The notes: generated by a model not told the origin, from the letters alone. Counted from the first letter of the stretch, positions 26,174 to 34,893 are shown. The stretch is DNA of 64,000 nucleotides from Actinophytocola sp035634895 (GCF_035634895.1 NZ_DASQCC010000226.1:1-64000), one strand, 5' to 3'. Numbers and translations: made by a program.

Positions 26174-26874
26174 GTGGACCTGCGCACGACCGGGCACAGC
26201 TCGGCGCGTACGCGATCGGCGCCCTCGATCCCGCCGAGGCGCGCATGGTGCACGACCATCTGAACGGTTGCCTCGAGTGTCAGCGCGAGGTCAGCGAGCT
26301 GATGATGATCCGGCGGGCGCTGGACCAGGTACCGCCGGAGGCCTTCCTCGACGGACCCCCGGAGGACGGTGACCTGCTGCTGCGGCGCACCCTGCGCCGG
26401 GTCGCGGTGGAGGCGCCCGCGGCGGCCCCGAGGCGGCGCATGACCGGCGTCTACGTCGCGGCAGCCGCCGCGGTGGCGGTCGCGCTCAGTGGCGGCATCT
26501 ACCTCGGCCGGCAGACCGTTTCGACCGTGGCGGGACCGACCTTCACCGTCGCGACGATCCCGTCGAACGCACGCATCGCCGAGGCGAAGAACCCGGAGAC
26601 CGGCGCCGCCATGACCGTGGCGCTGGAGCCCAAGAAGGGCTGGGTCTGGGTGGACGCGACGGCCACCGGGCTGCCCGCCGGCAAGCCCTGTGCGCTGTAC
26701 GTCATCTCGGACCAGGGTGACAAGGTGCAGGCCGGCACCTGGCAGGTCTCGGCCGAGGGGGCGAAGAAGAGCCGCGTGACCGGCATGGCCCTCGTCGCAC
26801 CGGACGACGTCAAGGCGATCGTCATCGAGACCATGGGCGCGGACGCGCACGAGGTCGTCACCGTACCGGTCTAG
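26170..26874 (+). CDS. Zinc-type, RskA-like membrane anti-sigma factor
   Basis: A 234-residue membrane protein. The N-terminal zinc-binding anti-sigma domain has the HxxxCxxC motif in DHLNGCLECQREV (~residues 33-45). One transmembrane helix (YVAAAAAVAVALSGGIYLG, ~residues 97-115) precedes an extracytoplasmic RskA-like C-terminal domain (ATGLPAGKPCALYVISDQGDK). It should hold the upstream sigma factor at the membrane until released by proteolysis. GGGGGAGG precedes the ATG at 26170. Confidence 0.88.
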   Translation: MSGPAHDRAQLGAYAIGALDPAEARMVHDHLNGCLECQREVSELMMIRRALDQVPPEAFLDGPPEDGDLLLRRTLRRVAVEAPAAAPRRRMTGVYVAAAAAVAVALSGGIYLGRQTVSTVAGPTFTVATIPSNARIAEAKNPETGAAMTVALEPKKGWVWVDATATGLPAGKPCALYVISDQGDKVQAGTWQVSAEGAKKSRVTGMALVAPDDVKAIVIETMGADAHEVVTVPV

Positions 26875-27496
26875 ACCAGTCCGTTCCGGACCTCAGGCAG
26901 GGCCGCGTTCCGAGGTAGGCCGCCCGCAGGGCGCCGTTGGGGAACGTGGCCGCGGTCGATCATCCCCAGGTCGGCGGGCCTCCGCCGACGGTCCGAAAAA
27001 AGCCGGCGTGCCGCCGAGGCCCGGTATCCCCGAGAAGGCCGTGTTCGCCGCCGCAGGCGGCCACACCGGTCACCCAGGGCAGCCGCTGCCGCACGCTCCC
27101 GTGCCGCCATGCCGAGGCTGCCAGCTCCCGCGCCACCGTGGCCGGGCGGGCCGTGACCCCGTGACAGCGCCCGACTCCACGCAGCGATTTCGGTGTGGCC
27201 GTCCGCTGCGTGAACCCGGTGCCGGGGTAGCCTCCTGACCAGCGGATACCTCCCCCCACCGCGGTCCGCATGAGACAACCCGCGAAACCCCCCGACGCCA
27301 GCACCTCCCCCACCCCGTCCCCTGACCAGCGGTGACGCCACGCGACCTGCGTATTGGTCCTCCCGTGGACTTGAGCCCCTGATCGGGTGATGTGACCCAC
27401 GTCACGTATCTGTCCCTGAGTGAACTGAACGCGCTCGTCGTTATCAAACGTATATACCGGTAGCACCAGCAACGAGGCGTGCCTGAAAGAAAAATC
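26875..27496. other. 622-bp stretch with no supported gene
   Basis: No frame here has a convincing start, ribosome site and codon usage. GC is high to about 27340 and then falls. A minus-strand frame ending at 26960 (tail ...VARELAASAWRHGSVRQRL) reads somewhat like protein but matches nothing known and would begin within the promoter region below; it may be gene debris. The lower-GC end (27350-27496) holds GTGACCCACGTCACG, an imperfect inverted repeat that could be a regulatory site for the operon at 27544. Confidence 0.5.
26970..26989 (+). terminator. Hairpin downstream of anti-sigma gene
   Basis: GTCGGCGG-GCCT-CCGCCGAC, a perfect 8-bp stem about 95 bp after the anti-sigma stop, followed by GGTCCGAAAAAA. 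The A-run is on the wrong side for a canonical plus-strand terminator, so the call is weak. Confidence 0.35.
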
Positions 27497-27525
27497 TTGA
27501 CGCAGCGTAATTGTTCTGATATCTA
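27497..27525 (+). promoter_or_regulatory. Sigma70-type promoter of the redox operon
   Basis: TTGACG (27497-27502), a 17-nt spacer and TATCTA (27520-27525) lie in a locally AT-rich patch, 18 bp before the start of the small lipoprotein gene and just before its AGAGGAG ribosome site. Confidence 0.65.
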
Positions 27526-27543
27526 CTGCAGAGGAGTTCATCC

Positions 27544-27702
27544 ATGAGGATGCGTAGCTGTAGAGTTGCCGCGATAGCCCTGCTGGCAACGGTCTTCGCG
27601 CTCCTCCTTGGTGGCTGCCAGCTGCGCGAAGGTCCCGGCAGCGAGTACGGCGGCATGCCCGCCAAATCATTAACCGCACAAAACGGGACAGGAATGAACT
27701 GA
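27544..27702 (+). CDS. Small lipoprotein, 52 residues
   Basis: A short gene with AGAGGAG at 27530-27536 and a good promoter. It codes a basic N-terminus (RMRSCRVA), a hydrophobic core (AIALLATVFALLLGG) and a lipobox LGGC at residue 25. The mature peptide is only about 28 residues, starting CQLREGPGSEYGGMP. The function is unknown. It sits 20 bp before the DUF4142 gene and is probably the first gene of the redox operon. Such short lipoproteins are easily missed by gene callers. Confidence 0.7.
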   Translation: MRMRSCRVAAIALLATVFALLLGGCQLREGPGSEYGGMPAKSLTAQNGTGMN

Positions 27703-27722
27703 GGCGCGGACGGTAACAATTC

Positions 27723-28463
27723 ATGCGACGCAGATTTGTTCGCTGGCTCGCTGCCTCGTTCCTGGTGATCCTTGGCGCGGCATGTCCCGCGATCGGGTTC
27801 GCCGTGGTCAGCCAGGCTCAGCCCCAGACGAACGCACAGAGTGCAGAACAGGGCATCTCCCAACAGGGGATCTCCGAACGTGATCGCGAGTTCATCAGGC
27901 TGATCCGGTTCGCGAACCTCTGGGAGGTCCCGATGGGCGACCTCGCCTCGAAGGACGGAGGTACCCAGCGCGTCCGCGACGTGGGCGCCACGATCGCCGC
28001 CGACCACCGGAAGCTCGACGTCGCGGTCAAGGACCTGGCCGCCAGGTTCGGCGTGCCACTGCCGGACCAGGCGACGTCCTCGCAGCAGAAGTGGATGGAC
28101 GAGATCCGGGGCTCCTCCGGTCAGCAGTTCGACCGGGCCTTCGCCGACCGGCTGCGGGCCGCGCACGGCACCGTGTTCAGCACGGTCGCCGAGGTACGCG
28201 CCGGCACCCGCAACTCGGTCATCCGCGACTTCGCCACCACCGCGAACACCATCGTGATGAAACACATGACCCTACTGGAGAGCACGGGCGACGTGGACGC
28301 CGAACACGGCATGTTCGCCGAGGCGGGCGCCCGTACCTACGACACCCCGGAGAACCACTTGTCAGGCGGTCAGTTGGCGCTCGGCGCCGTGGTCGCGGCC
28401 CTGATGATGGCGGCCACGATCGGCGTCGTCCGCACCTTCAGCACCCCGGGGACGGCCGAATGA
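27723..28463 (+). CDS. DUF4142 exported helical protein
   Basis: A 246-residue protein. The signal peptide is RWLAASFLVILGAACPAIGFA. A DUF4142 (ferritin-like helical bundle) domain spans ~residues 50-190: RDREFIRLIRFANLWEVPMGDLASKDG, later VGATIAADHRKLDVAVKDLA. A C-terminal transmembrane helix (LALGAVVAALMMAATIGVV) follows. It would be anchored outside the membrane. DUF4142 function is unknown. Its stop overlaps the heme/ferredoxin gene (ATGA), so the proteins likely work together. Confidence 0.85.
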   Translation: MRRRFVRWLAASFLVILGAACPAIGFAVVSQAQPQTNAQSAEQGISQQGISERDREFIRLIRFANLWEVPMGDLASKDGGTQRVRDVGATIAADHRKLDVAVKDLAARFGVPLPDQATSSQQKWMDEIRGSSGQQFDRAFADRLRAAHGTVFSTVAEVRAGTRNSVIRDFATTANTIVMKHMTLLESTGDVDAEHGMFAEAGARTYDTPENHLSGGQLALGAVVAALMMAATIGVVRTFSTPGTAE

Positions 28464-29296
28464 TCGTCGCCCTGCCACAGCACGACATCGGCATTCGTGA
28501 GGTGGCCGCGCTGTCCGCGCGGCTGGCCTACGTCTTCATGTGCCTGACCCTCAGCTGGGGCATCCTGACGTACACGGGCTGGATCAAACGGCTCACCGGC
28601 CACCAGGCCATCCGGTCCAGCCACATGATCCTCGCGACGTTCACCATCGCGACCGGCTTCACCCACGCCATCGTGTTCCTCCTGCTCCGAGAGCAGGGGC
28701 TGAACACATTCGGCATCCTGGTGCCGTTCAGCGGTCAACTCCGGCACACGATGGGCATCATCGGCCTCGAGCTCATGACCGCCATCCTGATCTCGACGGG
28801 ACTGCGGCGATTCATTCGCTACAGCAGGTGGCTTCGGTTCCATCAGTTCGCCTATCCTGCCGTCGCTATGACCGTCATCCACTCGTGGTTCGGCTCGATC
28901 CACAATGGTCACCTCGGGTACCTGTGGTTGGGCGGCATCACCGTGCTCACCCCGGCCGTGACGCTGACCCTGCTGCGGTTCCTGCCGCCCCGGATACTGA
29001 CCCGCGCGGGTCTGCTCGCCGGGGTGCCCCAGGCTGCCGAGACGCAGATGGCGGTCGTCGAGCCACCGGTGGTGACCCCGCGCATGGGCCGGAAGGTGCA
29101 GGTCAGCGTCGACAACCAGCGGTGCAAGCGGTACGGAATCTGCCAGGCGGAGTCGCCGCAGCTGTTCCAACTCATGGAAGACGGACGGCTGCGCTACGTC
29201 CGTGACCCCGACACCGCGAGCCGTGCCCAGGCGCAGGCGGCGGCGCGAGTCTGCCCGATGCAGGCAATCCAGTTGCAGGAGGTACGTACCCGATGA
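28460..29296 (+). CDS. Ferric-reductase-like heme domain fused to ferredoxin
   Basis: A 278-residue fusion. The N-terminal ~190 residues hold five or six transmembrane helices with paired histidines (SSHMILATFTIATGFTHAIVF, LRHTMGIIG, FHQFAYPAVAMTVIHSW), as in ferric-reductase-like b-heme domains. The C-terminal ~70 residues are a small ferredoxin with CKRYGIC (C-x5-C) and a late CP (ARVCPMQAI), the three-cysteine pattern of P450-type [3Fe-4S] ferredoxins. The fusion could pass electrons from a cytoplasmic FeS cluster directly to membrane heme. It overlaps both neighbours by ATGA, and the next gene is a ferredoxin reductase-like flavoprotein. Confidence 0.85.
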   Translation: MIVALPQHDIGIREVAALSARLAYVFMCLTLSWGILTYTGWIKRLTGHQAIRSSHMILATFTIATGFTHAIVFLLLREQGLNTFGILVPFSGQLRHTMGIIGLELMTAILISTGLRRFIRYSRWLRFHQFAYPAVAMTVIHSWFGSIHNGHLGYLWLGGITVLTPAVTLTLLRFLPPRILTRAGLLAGVPQAAETQMAVVEPPVVTPRMGRKVQVSVDNQRCKRYGICQAESPQLFQLMEDGRLRYVRDPDTASRAQAQAAARVCPMQAIQLQEVRTR

Positions 29297-32200
29297 ACCG
29301 GGACGAACGGATCGTTGTCGTCGGCGGCGGGCTCACCGGCCTGCGGGCGGCGGAACGACTCCGCGAGCTCAAGTTCGAGGGTGAGATCACGATCCTCGGC
29401 GACGAGAAGTTGCCGCCGTACCACCGGCCAGCTTTGTCGAAGCAGTTGCTCAAGGGTGAGCTGAGATCGAGCGATCTGACCCTCCCCGCCTATGAAGACC
29501 TCAACGCCCGCTGGCGCTTCGGCACCCAGGTGCGCCAGCTGATCCCCAACAAGAAGACCCTGGTCCTGCCCGGTGGCGAGGAGATGACCTACGACGGTCT
29601 GATCATCGCCACCGGCGTCGAGGCCGGGAAGCAGAGCGGCGTGCCCTACCACGACCCGCGCGTGCTGGTGCTGCGGACCATGTCCGACGGCCTGGACCTG
29701 GAGCGGGTCCTCGGCTCGACCAAGGGCCGGGTCGCCGTGATCGGCGGCGGGTTCACCGGCTGCGAGCTCGCCGCGAGCCTGCGCCACCTCTCCCGTGAGG
29801 TGACCCTCATCGGCCGCGGCAAGAACCTGCTCGGCAACGTGCTCGGCCCCGAGATGGGCGAGTGGCTGACCGGCGTGCACCGCGACCACGGCGTCGACCT
29901 GGCGCTGGGCAACTCGGTGGAGGAGTGGAACCCCGGCCCGGAGGGCATCGGGCTGCGGCTGACCGACGGCAGCACGCTGACGGTCTCGTGCGTGATCCTC
30001 GCCGCCGGCACCCGGCCGATGACGCACTGGCTGCGTGGTTCCGGCCTGCCGCTGGACAACGGTGTCGTCTGCGAGCCGACCTGCCACGTGGTCGGCGCCG
30101 AGGACGTGGTGGCCGCCGGTGACGTCGCCCAGTGGCCCAACCTGCGCTTCGACAACGTCCCCCGCCGCGTGGAGCACTGGCTCAACGCGGTCGAGATGGG
30201 ACGTGCCTCCGCCGAGAGCCTGCTGGCCGGCCGGGAGAACGCGCAGCCCTTCAGCCCGATGCCGCGGTTCTGGACGGATCAGTACAGCTACCGCATCCAG
30301 GCCGCCGGCATGATCAAGCTCGGCAAGGACATCGTCAAGCTCGGCACCCCGGACGAGGGCACCGGCACCGTGTACGGCTACTCGGTCGAGGGCCGGATGA
30401 TGGCGGTGGCCGGCGTCGACTGCCCGTCCGCGATGATCTCGTGGACCGAGAGCCTCTGCCGGCAGAACCCGGAACCGCGCCGCGAGGCCGTCGAGGAGAA
30501 GCAGCCAAGGACCTCGGTCTCCGTCGGCGGCTCGCTGAAGAAGAAGGCCGGCAAGCACCTGGCGCCGCCCAGGGAGAAGCAGTTCCAGGCCCCGGAGCGC
30601 ACGGCCAACGAGATCGGCTTCGTCGAGTCGCCGGCCGAGGTCAGTGGCCCGATCGGTGTCGGCGCCGGCCGCGGTGTGCCGGCCGGCCGGCCGGCGAGCG
30701 TGGTCGACTCGTTCAGTCGCATGCTTCCCGTCGCCGTCCGTCCCCCGGGGACCGGCGCCCCGCCACAGAACGGCCGCGCGCCCGGCAACCCGCCGCTCAT
30801 CGGCGGCCGGACCATGCCCGGCACCGGGCCGTTCGGCGTCCCGACCTCCTCGCCCGGCCCGCTCAACCGGCCGAGCATCCCGGCCGCGCCGTCGAGCCTG
30901 CCGCCCGGCCACCCGTCCGGTCCGCTGACCCGCCAGCAGTTCAGCGCGCCCGCCACCGCACCCGCCACCGGTCTTGCCGGCGGCCCGGGTGGCCCGTTCG
31001 GCGACGGCGCGGCCAGCAGCAGCGGCGTCTTCCCGCCCGCCGGCGTGAGCGGTCGGTTCCCGAGCGTCGCCGCGAGCGGCACCTTCCCAAGTGTTGCCGC
31101 GAGTGGCACCTTCCCGAGCGTGCCGAACGGGCACGCCCGCAACGGCAACGGCCCCGGCGGTGGCCGGTCCGGCCCGAGCGGCCGGCTGAGCAACGGCGCC
31201 CCGGTGCCGGCGCTCGGCACCCCGCCGTTCGGCGCCCCCAGCCGCCCGGCGCTCGGCCCGGCCACCGGCCAGGCACCCGTGCCGCCGCGCGTGCCGGAGT
31301 TCAGCGCGGCCGAGATGACCGACGTCGGCGGTGGGTTCGCCGAGCCGCTGAGCGGCCGGATGAACGCCGACGTCACCGGGGAGATGCCGCCGCTCGACGC
31401 CAACGGGCACGTGCGGTCGCCGGAGTTCTCGGACGTGTCGTCCCACCGTGGTCCGTCGGACTCCTTCGACAGCATGCCGCCCGCGCGTGGCCCGCAGGAC
31501 TCGTTCCGCGCCATGCCGCCGGTGAGCCGCGGTCCCGAGGAGTCGTTCAGCCGGATGCCCGCGGTGCGTGGTCCGGAGGAGTCCTTCGGTGGGCTGCCGC
31601 CGGCTCGGCGCGGCGCGGACGGTGGCCGTCGGTCCGCTCCCGGTCCGCAGGACTCGTTCAGTGCCATGCCGCCGGTGAAGCGTGGTCCGGAGGAGTCGTT
31701 CAGCCGGATGCCCGCCGTGCGCGGCCCGGAGGAGTCGGTCAGCGGAATGCCGCCGGTCCGGCGGAACGCGGCCGGTGGCCGGCCGGCTCGCGGCCCGCAG
31801 GAATCCTTCAGCGCCATGCCTCCCGTGAACCGTGGCCCGGAGGAGTCGGTCGGTGGGATGCCGCCGGTTCGGCGCGGCGCCGACGCCGGGCGCGGGACCG
31901 CCGCTCGTGGTCCGCAGGACTCGTTCAGTGCCATGCCGCCGGTGAAGCGTGGTCCGGAGGAGTCGTTCAGCCGGATGCCCGCGGCGCGGCACGGTGCCGA
32001 GGAGTCGTTCAGCGCGCTGCCGCCGGCTCGTCGTGTCGACGACGCCGGTGGCCGGCAGGCTCGTGGTCCGCAGGATTCCTTCAGTGCCATGCCTCCCGTG
32101 AAGCGTGGCCCGGAGGAGTCGTTCAGCCGGATGCCGGCCGTGCGCCACGGTGCCGAGGAGTCGTTCAGTGCCCTGCCGCCGGCTCGTCGCGTCGACGACG

Positions 32201-32766
32201 CGGGCGGGCGCCGGCCGGCTCGTGGCCCGCAGGACTCCCACCGCGCCTTGCCGCCCGCGACCCGCGGTCCCGAGGAGTCGTTCAGCCGCATGCCGGCCGT
32301 GCGTGGCCCGCAGGACTCGTACAGCTCGCTCCCGCCGGCCCGGCGGGTCGCGGACGAACTGCAGACCTCGGTCAACGGCCTGCCGCCGGCCCGGCTCGGG
32401 TCGGACGACGGCCCGGAGACGTCGATCACCGGGATGGCGCCGGTGCCCGGCGGCTCGAACGGCCGCCGCCGCGCCGAGGACCGGCTGCCGGACCGCCGGG
32501 CGTCGCACCGGGCAGAGGACCTCACGCCGGAGTTCGGCCGCCCGCCGAGGCGGCGTGAGCCCGAACCGGACCTGAGCAGCCTGCGGCTCGTGCCCGCGCT
32601 GTCGAGCATGGACGACTCGATGGAGATGCCCGCGGTGCGGATGCCCAAGCACGGCCGGCCCGAGGACTACGGCGTGCCCTCGTCCCGGCCGGGACCCGAG
32701 GACTCCTTCGACCGCATGCCGCCGGTCGCGCGACCCACCGGAGGCCGCCGACGCGCCCGTGCGTAG
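29293..32766 (+). CDS. Ferredoxin reductase-like flavoprotein with repeat tail
   Basis: A 1,157-residue protein. Residues 1-~400 are a BphA4/ferredoxin-reductase-type enzyme: FAD motif VVVGGGLTGLRAAERL, the diagnostic PPYHRPALSKQLLKGEL, NAD(P)H motif VAVIGGGFTGCELAASL, and the second FAD motif AAGDVAQWPN. The enzyme part would suffice alone (usual length ~400). The remaining ~750 residues are disordered: first Gly/Pro/Ala-rich, then from ~residue 715 about twenty short repeats such as RGPEESFSRMPAV and RGPQDSFSAMPPV, ending Arg-rich. It probably reduces the ferredoxin domain encoded by the overlapping upstream gene. The role of the tail is unknown; it could be an interaction or phosphorylation platform. 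Confidence 0.85.
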   Translation: MNRDERIVVVGGGLTGLRAAERLRELKFEGEITILGDEKLPPYHRPALSKQLLKGELRSSDLTLPAYEDLNARWRFGTQVRQLIPNKKTLVLPGGEEMTYDGLIIATGVEAGKQSGVPYHDPRVLVLRTMSDGLDLERVLGSTKGRVAVIGGGFTGCELAASLRHLSREVTLIGRGKNLLGNVLGPEMGEWLTGVHRDHGVDLALGNSVEEWNPGPEGIGLRLTDGSTLTVSCVILAAGTRPMTHWLRGSGLPLDNGVVCEPTCHVVGAEDVVAAGDVAQWPNLRFDNVPRRVEHWLNAVEMGRASAESLLAGRENAQPFSPMPRFWTDQYSYRIQAAGMIKLGKDIVKLGTPDEGTGTVYGYSVEGRMMAVAGVDCPSAMISWTESLCRQNPEPRREAVEEKQPRTSVSVGGSLKKKAGKHLAPPREKQFQAPERTANEIGFVESPAEVSGPIGVGAGRGVPAGRPASVVDSFSRMLPVAVRPPGTGAPPQNGRAPGNPPLIGGRTMPGTGPFGVPTSSPGPLNRPSIPAAPSSLPPGHPSGPLTRQQFSAPATAPATGLAGGPGGPFGDGAASSSGVFPPAGVSGRFPSVAASGTFPSVAASGTFPSVPNGHARNGNGPGGGRSGPSGRLSNGAPVPALGTPPFGAPSRPALGPATGQAPVPPRVPEFSAAEMTDVGGGFAEPLSGRMNADVTGEMPPLDANGHVRSPEFSDVSSHRGPSDSFDSMPPARGPQDSFRAMPPVSRGPEESFSRMPAVRGPEESFGGLPPARRGADGGRRSAPGPQDSFSAMPPVKRGPEESFSRMPAVRGPEESVSGMPPVRRNAAGGRPARGPQESFSAMPPVNRGPEESVGGMPPVRRGADAGRGTAARGPQDSFSAMPPVKRGPEESFSRMPAARHGAEESFSALPPARRVDDAGGRQARGPQDSFSAMPPVKRGPEESFSRMPAVRHGAEESFSALPPARRVDDAGGRRPARGPQDSHRALPPATRGPEESFSRMPAVRGPQDSYSSLPPARRVADELQTSVNGLPPARLGSDDGPETSITGMAPVPGGSNGRRRAEDRLPDRRASHRAEDLTPEFGRPPRRREPEPDLSSLRLVPALSSMDDSMEMPAVRMPKHGRPEDYGVPSSRPGPEDSFDRMPPVARPTGGRRRARA
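31440..32350 (+). repeat. ~20 short coding repeats, RGP(E/Q)(E/D)SFSxMPPV
   Basis: The DNA encodes about twenty degenerate copies of a 13-20-residue unit. Two subtypes alternate: RGPQDSFSAMPPV and RGPEESFSRMPAV, with RHGAEESFSALPP variants separated by RRVDDAGG. Several stretches over 50 bp are almost identical at DNA level (e.g. around 31640-31700 and 31905-31970), so copy number may vary between strains. Confidence 0.85.
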
Positions 32767-32791
32767 GGCATGATCACAACCGCATACCGGC

Positions 32792-32835
32792 AAGCCGCGC
32801 GCCTGAGCTGTTCTCAGTGGTCAGGCGCGCGGCTT
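32792..32835. terminator. Strong hairpin after the redox operon
   Basis: AAGCCGCGCGCCTGA (32792-32806) pairs perfectly over 15 bp with 32821-32835, followed by GTCCTTT. It lies 26 bp after the flavoprotein stop. Confidence 0.85.
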
Positions 32836-32976
32836 GTCCTTTGTGGACGGGAAGGTCGCCGAGCGGTGATCACAGTCCGTAGTGGCTCGTAATTCTCGTC
32901 ACCATTTGGGAGGTACCGCTAACGGGGTGATCAGTGGCAAAGTTGCACACTGCACACCTTAATCCGGGAGTTCGCG

Positions 32977-34245
32977 TTGGTCGGTGACATACAGGTCGGG
33001 GGCCGTCGGGTGAGCACCGCACACGGAATCACCAGCTATTTCACCACGCCGCAACATGAACGGCTGCGCGAGCAGGTACGCGACTTCGCCGAGTCGAAGG
33101 TCGCCCCCCGTGTCGCCGAGATGGAGGAAAGCAGAGCCGTCCACGTCGAACTCTCCAGACTCATCGCCCAGCAGGGTTGGCTGGGCGTCACGGTCGACCC
33201 GAAGTACGGCGGAATGGGCCTCGGGCACCTCGCCAAGACGATCATCATCGAGGAGTTGTCGCGGGTCAGCGGTGCCATGGGCGCCATGGTGCAGGCCTCG
33301 CAGCTCGGTGTCGCGAAGATCGTCCACTTCGGCAGCGCCGAACAGAAGAAGCGTTGGCTACCAGCGGTTTCCGACGGCGCCTGCCTGCCGACGATCGCGG
33401 TGACCGAGCCGGAGTCCGGGGGACACGTGCTCGGCATGTCCGCAACCGCCGAACGGGTGGCGGACGGGTACGTCCTCAACGGCAGGAAGGTGTTCGTCGG
33501 CAACAGTCACGTCGGTGACCTGCATGGCGTCGTCGTGCGCACGGGCCCCGGTTCCCAGGGCCTGTCGGCGTTCCTGGTCGAGTCCGACCGTCGTGGACTC
33601 TCCCTCGGCACGCACCAGACGGCCATGGGCCTGCACGGGTTCAGCTTTGGCGAACTGATATTCGAAAACTGCTTCGTGCCCGTCGAGAACCTGCTCGGCG
33701 CGGAGGGGGACGGGCTCGCCGTCGCCTACTCGTCCAGCATCCTCTACGGGCGGCCGAACCTGACCGCCGTCGCGCTGGGCATCCACCAGGCGATCGTGGA
33801 GCACACCGTCCACTTCGCTCGGACGCACCGCCGGTACGAGGGACCGCTCGCCGAACTCCCCACCATCAAACAGAAGCTGGGACAGCTGCAGTCCCAGCTG
33901 ATGACCGCGCGGCTCACCGCCTACCACGCCGCGCACCTGCTCGACGCCGGCATCCCGTGCGACGCCGAACTCATCAGCGCCAAGCTCACCAACGTCGAGT
34001 CCTCTTTGGACTCGGCGCGCACGGCGATGGAGGTGCACGCCGCCTACGGACTCTTCCCCGGCCGGCACATCGAGCGCTTTCTCCGCGACGCCAACCACAT
34101 CTACGCACCGGCCGGCACCTCGGACGTCCAGCGCCTGCGCCTGGCCGAGGTCGCCCTGGGCACCTACCGCGAGGAATGGTCGGCCCGGTTCGCCGACCAG
34201 CTGAGGATTCCCGAGCAGGCCCCCGGCCGCTGGTGGCGCCGGTAG
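32977..34245 (+). CDS. Acyl-CoA dehydrogenase family protein
   Basis: A flavoprotein of about 410-422 residues with all three acyl-CoA dehydrogenase domains: N-terminal LREQVRDFAESKVAPRVAEME, middle ACLPTIAVTEPESGGHVLG, and C-terminal EVHAAYGLFPGRHIERFLRDAN. In the C-terminal motif the canonical YEGT, whose Glu is the catalytic base in many members, reads APAGTSDVQRL. A Glu elsewhere or another reaction is implied. The start is unsure: a TTG with GGGAG upstream near 32977, or GTG at 33010. It stands alone between two terminators; the substrate is unknown. Confidence 0.82.
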   Translation: MVGDIQVGGRRVSTAHGITSYFTTPQHERLREQVRDFAESKVAPRVAEMEESRAVHVELSRLIAQQGWLGVTVDPKYGGMGLGHLAKTIIIEELSRVSGAMGAMVQASQLGVAKIVHFGSAEQKKRWLPAVSDGACLPTIAVTEPESGGHVLGMSATAERVADGYVLNGRKVFVGNSHVGDLHGVVVRTGPGSQGLSAFLVESDRRGLSLGTHQTAMGLHGFSFGELIFENCFVPVENLLGAEGDGLAVAYSSSILYGRPNLTAVALGIHQAIVEHTVHFARTHRRYEGPLAELPTIKQKLGQLQSQLMTARLTAYHAAHLLDAGIPCDAELISAKLTNVESSLDSARTAMEVHAAYGLFPGRHIERFLRDANHIYAPAGTSDVQRLRLAEVALGTYREEWSARFADQLRIPEQAPGRWWRR

Positions 34246-34255
34246 GGCCGGAAAA

Positions 34256-34290
34256 AGGCCGGTTGAGACGGTCATGGTCCCAACCGGCCT
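34256..34290 (-). terminator. Terminator at the end of the conservon operon
   Basis: AGGCCGGTTGAGAC (34256-34269) pairs with 34277-34290 with one mismatch. On the minus strand the hairpin is followed by TTTTT, an intrinsic terminator for the GAF gene. It may also stop the convergent acyl-CoA dehydrogenase transcript. Confidence 0.8.
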
Positions 34291-34305
34291 CCCGTCGGTC
34301 GTTCG

Positions 34306-34893
34306 TCAGCCGCCGAGCTGCTGCTCGCGGCGGTGGATCAGCTCCGTGACCTCGGCGGCCATCGACTTGATCATCTCGAGGCCGTTGCGGCCCCAGCTGC
34401 TCTCCTCCGTGTTCACCACACAGATCGTGCCGATCGCGGTGCCCGTGTGGTCGATCAGCGGCGCGCCCATGTACGCCCGCACGCCGATCGAGTTCACCAC
34501 CGGGTTGACCGCGAACCGCGGGTACGCGCACACGTCGTCGAGCACCAAAGCCTTGCGCCGCACCACGACGTGCGGGCAGTAGCCGTGCTCGCGGGACATC
34601 ACGCGGCCCGGCGTGGCGCGCGACGCCGACGACGCGGCCTCCAGCGCGTCAGCCTTGGCGCTCGACGGGCCGTACAGGCCGGCGAAGTACTGCTCCTCGT
34701 CGCCGACGAAGTTGACCATCGCGTACGGCGCGTTGGCGGCGGCGGCCAGGCGCGCGGCGAACTGGTCGAACTCGGGGTCGGGCCGGTCGCCGACACCGAG
34801 CTGGGCCAGCTGCGCCAGGCGTGCCAACCGCTGCGGGATGTCCGGGTCGTGCGGTGCGGTCATGAGCCGCTGGTCGAGGATCTCACCGTTCAT
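34306..34893 (-). CDS. GAF-domain sensor protein
   Basis: A 195-residue cytoplasmic protein that is almost entirely one GAF domain (residues ~25-185): FAARLAAAANAPYAMVNFVGDEEQYFAGLYG, then EHGYCPHVVVRRKALVLDDV and MGAPLIDHTGTAIGTICVV. GAF domains bind small ligands or heme/FeS groups; a lone conserved cysteine (EHGYC) is visible. The start overlaps the cvnD stop by 4 bp, so it is the fifth gene of the conservon. Conservons often carry a cytochrome P450 here instead. Confidence 0.85.
   Translation of the reverse strand: MNGEILDQRLMTAPHDPDIPQRLARLAQLAQLGVGDRPDPEFDQFAARLAAAANAPYAMVNFVGDEEQYFAGLYGPSSAKADALEAASSASRATPGRVMSREHGYCPHVVVRRKALVLDDVCAYPRFAVNPVVNSIGVRAYMGAPLIDHTGTAIGTICVVNTEESSWGRNGLEMIKSMAAEVTELIHRREQQLGG

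Noticed and set aside
29194..32793. 1,199-codon open frame on the minus strand with repeats
   Set aside because: Mirror of the repeat-tailed reductase; its repeats come only from the coding repeats on the plus strand. No start or ribosome site stands out.
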